Source: Ligula intestinalis (lineage: Eukaryota; Platyhelminthes; Cestoda; Diphyllobothriidea; Diphyllobothriidae). Taken from it: a stretch of 64,000 nt of DNA. The notes beneath the pieces were generated by a model. The model was not told the origin of the DNA. It made no database searches and worked only from the letters and a program-made list of their open reading frames with translations. The stretch covers positions 12,546,019-12,610,018 of the forward strand of contig JAYGXS010000002.1 of assembly GCA_036362985.1 (NCBI GenBank), in the 5' to 3' direction. Positions within the stretch are counted from its first letter, which is position 1; every line of letters begins with the position of its first letter. A program made the position numbers and the translations under genes. Of this stretch, positions 56,601-64,000 are shown piece after piece.

Positions 56601-56959
56601 TGCTGCAATGCTACTTAATTATAACATTCACTTTTTATAGCAACATAAATGAAATTGTAGACGCACGATATAATTGTGAGAAGAAACTCACAAGTGCCGC
56701 TAAGTGGGACGAAATCGAATGATTCTACTTCTGAGCAGTGACTGCGGCTCTGGAGGCAACCGGATGGTGCAGTTCTCAAATGAACTCCTATCCAGTTGTT
56801 TGCTCTTAAACCATTTGATAAATGCAGCTTTATTTACAGCTTCTGTCACTATCCTCGACTGTTTTCTCCTTTTTCGCATTCCGGTTTCTAGTAACCTTTT
56901 CTCTTAGCATGAACGTCCTCCAGTGGAAGGTAACTTAGTCTGCATTCGAAAGGCCTCGG

Positions 56960-57265
56960 TGGTACGACGATTGCGTCCCTCGTTAGCACTGCGCCCGACC
57001 CACCTCAGGCAACCGATCAGCCAGGAGGTGGCCCGTTGCTGGCGGTGGGTGAAAGAGTGAGGTTGACCCTCCACGCATTTCTTTCCTCACCGTAAGCAAT
57101 CTGATGCGCTTGAAGTTATCATGGTGCGCTAAAAGCCGTGGTTTGGATGGTTGCCAACTGACGAGATAACTTGGACACCGCGGTCGGCCTAGTGTGTCTT
57201 ATGGAGTGGAGTGGCTTACTGCAGACTGGGGGTCAGGTTTACTGGTTCCTTCTTAATGTGTGAGT
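56960..57265 (-). repeat. Repeat R2, second copy
   Basis: Inverted match to 31785-32085 (see there). It lies directly before an array module that begins near 57270. Confidence 0.55.
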
Positions 57266-57991
57266 TCGACCACCGTAATCGGTGATGTCCACCATATGCT
57301 CGAGAGCAGGGACGGTGACTGCGGCCCATTATAGTGATAGTAGACACGCCTCGCTGAACTAATTCACTCTAAATCCTCTCCAGTGCGTTTAAATGGTGAC
57401 AAGACGAGTCGAGATGACCGCGCAGGGACGGAGCATGGCCGCAGTCGTAATTACCGCCTAAACTTAGTATACAGTGACAGTAGACTTTGCGCCGGTACTG
57501 CCGCATTCTCTACCGTCACTCACCTATAGTAGGTGTCTAGTCTGCTTGTAAGGGAGCAGGGCTCGTTCTGCTAAACAACTATTAGAAATAGCAGCTAGAA
57601 TAGGGTGCAGCTGAGTATTATTGTCGCTGGTACTATTTCAGTCTGTATTGTAAATCAGAAGTGGGGCTGGTTAAAATCAGCACAGAGTTCATATCCCCTC
57701 AATCTCATCAAGATGTGTATTACTACTGGTGGTAGCACTGATGCCACCATTTGTTAGTGTTGCCGTTGACTAAGCCTTTGTTAGTGCTTATATTGCCTTG
57801 ATCTGAACAAGGAAGATGAATCTGGGTTTAACTCTTTCGGGTAAGTACATGCTTGGGGGCCTGAGCAAAGCTGTGCTTGCCTTGCCTTCCGCACTCTCAA
57901 CTCGATTTCCCAAGCTGTACGGACTAAGGTGCTGCTGCTATAGGTGTGTGCTTATGATAGAAGTGCTAGTTCTAGCAACCATGTTTACTGA

Positions 57992-60900
57992 GGCTCAGGT
58001 CAGGTCAGGTCAGGTCGGGTTTTTATTGAGGGAAATATAGGTAAATACCTTTGAACTCCCTATTGGTACAGTTTTTCAATGCATTTGATCTGCAGAACAT
58101 TTCAGATCAGTGGCGTTGCCAGAAATTTGAGGGCCGACAGTGAAAAAACTCGTTAGGCATTGTTCAGAAATTTAGAGGTTTGAATGCCATTTGAGAGATT
58201 TAAGGAGCAAAACTGTCGCCTGGGGGAGGGGGGTGCAGAGTATAGTCGAAACTGACGGCCTGTGCTAAGAGTGTTTGAATCATGTCAGGGAGAGTCCATC
58301 GCGGTTTTCGCCATAATACCAAGGGTCCCATGAAAAGAAGATTGCGGAGGTCACGCGAACCTCATCGAGTGTCGGCGATGCGCCCATCGTGTACCCTTGT
58401 TGGTTTAATGAGTCTACCTGCTAATTGACAGAAGAAATATAATCGGTAGTTTTCTAAACAAACTTATTACTGAAAATTAGCGAGTAGTATGTTTTTATAG
58501 TGTGATTATTCACAATTTGCATTCGGCAACTGGCAGTTTATTTTCGGGGGCTCAGTGGCTATTTGTTCTGACTTAATAGTGTCGTAAACATACCTACAGA
58601 TGCGTCTGACGTGTGCTCAGATGGCGACATAACAATGTCCGCGGGCAGAGCATTCCAGGCCTGAATTGGGAAAAGTTTTACAAATCCGCGTAGCCTCGGA
58701 TCACAATGTTTGGTGGACTCGAAACTTGCCATTCTTGTTATTCTTAACTAGCATATTACTGAAAATCAGTGAGTAGTATGTTTATATTTATATATAAATT
58801 CATTCTCGCCATATCCTATTTAAGTGGGCATTTCGGGTATGAAAATCTAAATTTCTCTTGAATGCATCCACAGATGGGGACATTACAATTTCCTCGGGGA
58901 GACCATTCCAAGCTTCAACTACTCTATTACCAAAGAAGAACTTGCGTGTGTCTAGTCTAGCCCCTGTTATGCGTAGTTTGAAGAGATGCCCTCTTAAGTT
59001 CGTCGTTGTTGCTAACTCGAAGAAGTCGCCATGTAGAAGACAGCAGTCCTGCCCGCGCATTATACGAAATGCTTGTATCAGATCACCACGTTGCTGTCTG
59101 TAACTTAACGGAAATAGATCGAGATTAGCTAAACGTCTTTCGTAGGGTAAAAAGCTCTGACCGGTAACCAGTTTGGTCGCGCGCCTTTGGACCTTTTCGA
59201 GGGAATTTAGGTCTTTCGCGGTCCAGGGTTTCCATGCTTGGATTGCGAACTCCAACTTCGGCCGCACAAATGTTCCAAAGACCTTAGCAAAGCAGTCTTT
59301 ATCGAAGGCACAGAAAGCCCTTTTGACAAGATACAGGACGGACATCGCAGACTTGGCTACTTTTGCGCAGTGCAGCGAGGGCTTGAGAGGCGTAGAGATC
59401 CATACTCCCTAATTTTTCTGCGCGTCCACTTCTTGCAGTCGGATGCCATTTAGGCTGTAAACCATGGGGTTCTGAGAGCTGGGTCGGCCAACTCGTAGGA
59501 TACTGCATTTGTTCTCGTTAAACGGCAAAAGCCAGTCTTGAGACCAAGTTTGAAGACGGTTTAGGTTTAGCTGCAAATGTTCTTCCTCAGCTGAATTTCT
59601 GATGACGTTCCAAATCTTAATGTCATCGGCAAACATAGCCACATCACAGTCCAGTTCACGGACGGAGTCATTGACGTATATAATGAACAGTATAGGGCCA
59701 AGGACAGAGCCTTGGGGGACACCGCTCTCGACTGCAACGTCTGCCGACTGCTGGTCACCAATATGGACAGTTTGAGAGCGGCCAAGTAAGAAGCTTTGAA
59801 TCCACTTCAGCAGATTTCCTCGAACACCTATTTGGCTGAGTTTGTGCAGAAGTCGTTGATGTGGGACGCTATCAAAAGCCTTCTTGAAGTCAATGTAGAT
59901 TACATGAAGTGGATTTCCTCCATCAACTGCCCGAGTCCAGCGTTCCAAACAATGGAGCAGGTTCGTCACGCAGGACCTGCCTCTGCGGAACCCATGTTGC
60001 GCATCCGATAGAAGGTTATGCTGCTCTAAGAGACGCATCAGCTCTCGTTTTACTACTTTTTCCATAATCTTGCAACAGATCGAAGTGAGGCTGATTGGTC
60101 TATAACTGTTTGCAGAAACCTTTCTTCCGCCTTTATACAACGGTGTGATCCGTGCGGATTTCCAATCGGCGGGTAAACAACCTGCGTTAAACGAGGTACT
60201 GAAAAGCATAGAAAGCGGTTTGGCTAGCTCGCCAGCAAGTTCTTTCAGTAATTTAGGCGGGATGTCATCGGGACCGGATGATTTCGAGTCGTTTAGTGCC
60301 ATTTACTCCTGAAGAACGGTTGCTTCGGCGAAGGCCACACTTTCAATCTTTGGACCGTCATCTAAGCCATAGTTTGGAGGAATGAATCCGATTTAAGTCA
60401 TAAAGTTCGATTTGAAAAATTTTGAAAGACGCTCAGCTTTTGCTCCATCCTCACTCATTTCTGTTCCGTCGCTTGCCTTCAGAAGGGGAACTGGGTCCCG
60501 GTTTCGTAAGGTCTTTCTTAAGTAGCCATAAAATAGCTTCGGATTTTTAACTGCCCGGTTTAGTAAATCTTTTTCAAAGTCTTTGCGCGCTTTGAAGATA
60601 AGTCGCTTCACGAGGTTCCTCTGCGTTTTGTATGCATTTAGGGATACCGGATTTCTGTCTGCTCTATATTTTCTAAACAACCTCCTCTTTTTATTTATCT
60701 CTTTCTTCAGCGCTTGAGTCAGCCACTGAGGTTTGTTGTTTAGCTTCTTCCGTGTAATCGGACAGTGGTTTCTCAGGAGAGTATGCAATAACTCACTGAA
60801 CCATTCCCAATCATCAGTTATATTGCCAGAAAAAACCAATTCCCAATTTATGTTGTTTATTTCGGCCTTCATTTGATCAAAGTCACCACGCCAAATATTC

Positions 60901-61105
60901 CGACTAACCTTGGTGGGTTGTTCGGGTACCGAAAATATAGAATAGTCCCAATTTAGCACGATGTGATCACTTTTACCTAGAGGAGGTAGAGGTTGCACCT
61001 CATCGATGCTGTCCAACGATTTCGTAAGTACCAGGTCTAGGCAGTTTGATTGCTGCCCCTCACGCACCCTGTTGGGAAATAGAACGTGTTGACTGAGAGA
61101 TGCAT
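57992..61105 (-). mobile_element. CR1/jockey-type LINE inserted in the array, fairly young
   Basis: The plus-strand left end is GGTCAGGTCAGGTCAGGTC, i.e. ACCTG repeats at the 3' end of the minus-strand element. A 3' untranslated part (58018-58799) and one long coding frame follow up to about 61105, where the element is truncated inside the endonuclease. The array sequence continues on both sides as in the uninterrupted module at 54850-54890. Confidence 0.82.
58800..61105 (-). pseudogene. LINE polyprotein: endonuclease end, reverse transcriptase, C-terminus
   Basis: One reading frame from about 61105 to 58800 is interrupted only by stop codons at 60393-60395 (TAA), 60303-60305 (TAA) and 59409-59411 (TAG); no frameshift was found. 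Order: end of the APE-type endonuclease (QQSNCLDLVLTKS, PPLGKSDHIVL); linker with lysine/arginine-rich stretch; reverse transcriptase with SSGPDDIPPKLL, VIYIDFKKAFDSVPHQRLL (motif A), GVPQGSVLGPILFIIYVND (motif B), MFADDIKIW (motif C); thumb; C-terminus with GTFVRPKLEFAIQAWKPW, LANLDLFPLSYRQQRGDLI and RITGARLDTRKFFFGNRVVE. It copies its RNA into DNA at a nicked target. The catalytic residues are all intact; the 5' truncation and three stops make it inactive. Confidence 0.88.
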
Positions 61106-63389
61106 TAAGTGTCAGAGCTAGTAGATAGTATATTATAAGTATTGCCTGTGTATCCTCTTTTAAGGAGACGCACCCAGTATGGACTCCCCTATCTGTGTGA
61201 GTTAAAATTGACTAGCATTTGGATAATAATAATAGAGCTGGGGTCCTGATATAGCTAAATATGCCTTGGTTTCCGCACTTTTAGCTCGATCCATCGAGCT
61301 GTATCTATAGCTGCTGTCATAGCTACGTGCCTATGTCAGAATTACTAGAGTCATATCCCCTTAGCCTCAATAAGAACTGAAGTAGCACTGACGCTATAAT
61401 CGATGCCACCATTTACCAACGGTGATGCGGCCTAAGACAACGCTAGGGCTCATATCCCCTTGATTTCAGCAAGGAATGTCGATCTGGGTTTAACTATTTT
61501 GGGTAAGTACAAGATTTGGAGCCTGAGCAAGCTGTGCTTGAATTGTTTTCCGCATTCTCAACTCAAGGACAGCAGTACCGCTGATTGGAGTTAGGTCTGG
61601 GGCCGCGTTCCCTTGCTCTCTAGTATGCTACTGTTGAGAGTGCTGTGTCTGTGCTAGGGGTGCTAAATTCTAGTAGTCATAAATGCTAATACCAGTAGGT
61701 GGTAGACTATGATACAGTATCCTGTAGGTACAGTAGGGCAGTCTTAGTCATGGCAACAGAAATAGGGCAATTTCACTGATGCTGATAATTTTATTGGTGG
61801 TGGTTATGCTGGGGCATGTGGGCTTTCCTTGGGTTTCGCCCTCTCATCCCTTGCCATCTGGCGGTGTCACCTTATTGGTACCGAGGCAATATTTATTAGT
61901 ATCGCTGGTTCTGTCATGTCACATGATGTTAGATTAGCTTTTGCACTGGTACTACTGCACTGTTTACCCTCACTTACCCACCTAAAGTAGGTGCCCAGAA
62001 ATATTCGAGCGCCTGAGTCTCGTTTATATGCTGCCGCTACTGCTGCTACTGCTGCTGCAACTACTGTTTATACTGCTGTTTCTCGCGGTGTATCTTTATC
62101 AATTTAGTGCTGCTAAAATCTCGTCAGAATTGACACTGATTGGCGTCAGGTCTGGGGTCTTGTTCCCTTGATCTCTAGTATACTACTGTTGAAAGTGCTG
62201 GGCCTGTGCCAGGAGTGTTCATTCTAGTAACCACACTTGCTAAAACCAGTAGGTGGTAGACTACCATGTGGCATGTGCATAAATGTGAGACATTTTAGCT
62301 TAGTATGCAGTCATAGACCTATAAGGGGATATAAGTAAACCTAAGGGTGGAGAATGGTATATGTAACAAGAGCTGCGGATCTGTCATGCATTTAGGTGGC
62401 AAACAAAGTGCCATTTTTTCAGGATACTTCTGTTAGAAGTGCTGTGCCTAGGCTAAAAGTGCTAGTTCTAGCAATCATACTTGCTAAAGCCACTAAGTAA
62501 ACAACGTAATCGGTGATGTCCACCATATGCCCAAAGTGACATACGTCCCTTCGGTATTCGCATGCCTAAGTGTTACCCAGTGACAATTTCACTGCGTGTC
62601 ATATGAAATTATGAGTTCGACTATAGTCATCAATCAATAAATAGCAGATACTATTTGTGGACTAGGTTTTCTTGGGTTGACGCTTAGAATTTACCGAGTA
62701 TCATCCGTCTATTAGGAAGCAATTTTCTCCACAATAAACTACTCATGAAAGCTTTTTTATTCCTATAACAGTATTAGAGGTTCAGTAATGAGACGTGCAT
62801 CCTACATGCACCACAAGTATGGTGATAGGGGACAACAGTGCTGCTGAGACTGCAATAGGTTAAAAGCTTAGACTACGCCTGCTACACTATAAAAGCTAAT
62901 CAAATCTAGCTAAGAAGTACATTTGTGAGCAAAACGGAGTACTGAAGTTGCAGCCAGCTGGATTCTAGTGTAAGCTAGATTAGAATTATGCACAGCTAAT
63001 ACAGCAAATTTACTGCTACAGCCAGGATAAATATGATATAATAAAAGAATTAAAACTAAAAGAGCTACCGCACGTCCTAGGACTAGATTATACTACCACA
63101 GCTAAGCAAATCTAAGCTAAGAGATTAAACCGCGTAAATTAAGTGGTACAATTGTGTCTAAACTGAGAAATAAAGTTATAGCCAGCTAGACTTTAAGGTA
63201 AGCTATATTGAATTTAATGTACTTGCTAAAGTCAGTAAGTGGCAAGCTGCAGCGTGGCCTGTATGTGCATTTAAAAATGTTTAGCCTAGTTAGCAGTCAT
63301 AGCCTAGATGGGAATTTTACTAAGCTGAAAGCTTAAAGAAACGTGCATTTGATAATAGCTAAAGATCTACCATGCACTTTGGTCATAAC

Positions 63390-63790
63390 ACAGTGGCCAA
63401 AAGCCTTTTCAAAATCTGCCCTCACGCCTCTTACTACGCCGCAAAACAATGATGAGACAGCGGCATCAAGCATCCAAAGGCCACCGACACAGTCTCAAGA
63501 CGTTGACACCTTGTGTCCTCTCACAACCCATAAAAACCCGAAACGAGGACCACTGGATGGCATAAACTAATTGTCTGACTCCTTCCCCTTCCCCTCTCCC
63601 CCCACCCCATTTCTCTGTCCCCATTTAAGACTAGAATCTGATCCCCTTGATACTTTTACACCTCTCTTTCCCCTCTCTCCCCCTTGTTTCTACTGATTGG
63701 TTTGCCTAAAACTTTCGTTAACTCTACCCTCCCTTATATTACTGTATTGCCTGATGATGAATTAATCGAAAACGTTCGTTCGCTTAACTT
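63390..63790 (+). mobile_element. Probable PLE 3' end in the array
   Basis: Array sequence stops near 63390 and resumes near 63800. In between are a pyrimidine-rich tract (63565-63690, several CCCC and CTCCCC runs) and a hammerhead-like motif, the same order as in other PLE 3' ends here. A frame at 63343-63570 ends with a proline-rich tail and a stop just before the tract, in the position expected for a PLE endonuclease tail. Confidence 0.45.
63747..63785 (+). ncRNA. Hammerhead-like motif
   Basis: Plus strand: GCCTGATGA, T, GAATTAATC, GAAAACGTTC, G. CTGATGA and GAAA are intact. AACGTT after GAA is self-complementary and followed by C. Stem II would have only two pairs (GA/TC), so folding is uncertain. 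Closest relative: 14119-14152. Confidence 0.5.
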
Positions 63791-64000
63791 GACTTCCTTA
63801 ATGCTTACAGTGGCATTCACTAAGCAAATATACCTAAGAGACTAGACTGCGTAAACTAAGAGGTACATTTGTGTCTAAACTGATTAATGAAGTTACAGTC
63901 AGCTAGATTTTAAGGTAAGCTAGATTAGAATTATGTGTAGTTAATAAAGCAAATTTCACTGCTGCGGTTAGGAGAACTAGGCTATAATAAATGAGTTAAG

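Larger units (their letters stand above)
54105..63995. repeat. Diverged array of direct repeats, interrupted by a LINE
   Basis: Direct repeats: 54105-54335 with 57325-57560; 54490-54850 with 57600-57980 and 61240-61600; 54880-55010 with 61105-61230; 55140-55440 with 61790-62110; 61575-61680 with 62135-62235; 62880-63040 with 63120-63215 and 63833-63995. Typical blocks are CTCATATCCCCTTGAT, GATAGTAGACACGCC, AAATATTCGAG-CGCCTGAGTCTCG and GTAAGCTAGATTAGAATTATG. Units are not of constant length. No coding potential. A CTG/CTA microsatellite-like stretch lies at 62030-62075. Confidence 0.65.

Noticed and set aside
54105..64000. CRISPR-like or regular tandem satellite
   Set aside because: Repeats are long, diverged and of variable spacing; there are no short regular repeats with spacers.
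1..64000. Host genes with spliced exons
   Set aside because: No frame with conserved non-transposon domains and plausible splice sites could be recognised by eye; small exons may have been missed.

Overview
The window is repeat-rich eukaryotic, non-coding-type DNA. I found no convincing host protein gene, no rRNA and no intact tRNA. Almost everything recognisable is a retroelement or a decayed piece of one. The mixture is Penelope-like elements (PLEs) with GIY-YIG endonuclease and hammerhead-like termini, CR1/jockey-type LINEs, an RTE LINE and a Ty3/gypsy element. It is best explained by a flatworm genome, plausibly a tapeworm. That is inference from the kinds of elements; the sequence does not name a species.

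Layout: 0.4-2.3 kb holds a PLE remnant and a repeat (R1) with a PLE 3' end inside it. 3.9-4.5 kb holds a LINE C-terminal fragment. 5.7-9.7 kb has three copies of a short dispersed repeat and a PLE reverse transcriptase remnant. 11.8-18.3 kb is a cluster of four PLE remnants. 21.3-22.9 kb is a nested PLE structure with two pairs of inverted repeats. 23.3-24.5 kb is a LINE (family A) cut by a CR1 tail. 25.2-26.1 kb is a fuller R1 copy with inverted ends. 27.0-29.5 kb is a broken CR1 element. 30.3-34.2 kb has solo PLE termini, a CR1 tail and a miniature head-to-head PLE derivative. 37.1-38.7 kb is the 3' half of a gypsy element with integrase and a probable LTR. 39.2-53.3 kb has more family A LINE copies, an RTE insertion with a perfect 12-bp target duplication, a PLE endonuclease between inverted arms, another LINE and a tRNA-like sequence. 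54.1-64.0 kb is a diverged array of direct repeats with a fairly young CR1-type LINE inserted (57.99-61.1 kb).

The strongest theme is the PLE termini. About twenty places carry a hammerhead-ribozyme-like core (CTGANGA, a variable hairpin, GAAA, then a short self-complementary stretch). At seven loci a 5'-truncated PLE piece, or no coding DNA at all, lies between two such termini in opposite orientation, so the two ribozyme motifs face each other. Hammerhead motifs in PLE pseudo-LTRs are known in general. The recurrent head-to-head arrangement, the miniature derivative and the self-complementary stem III sequences are the parts most worth checking.

All alignments and translations were done by eye, so boundaries are approximate (tens of bases) unless stated otherwise.
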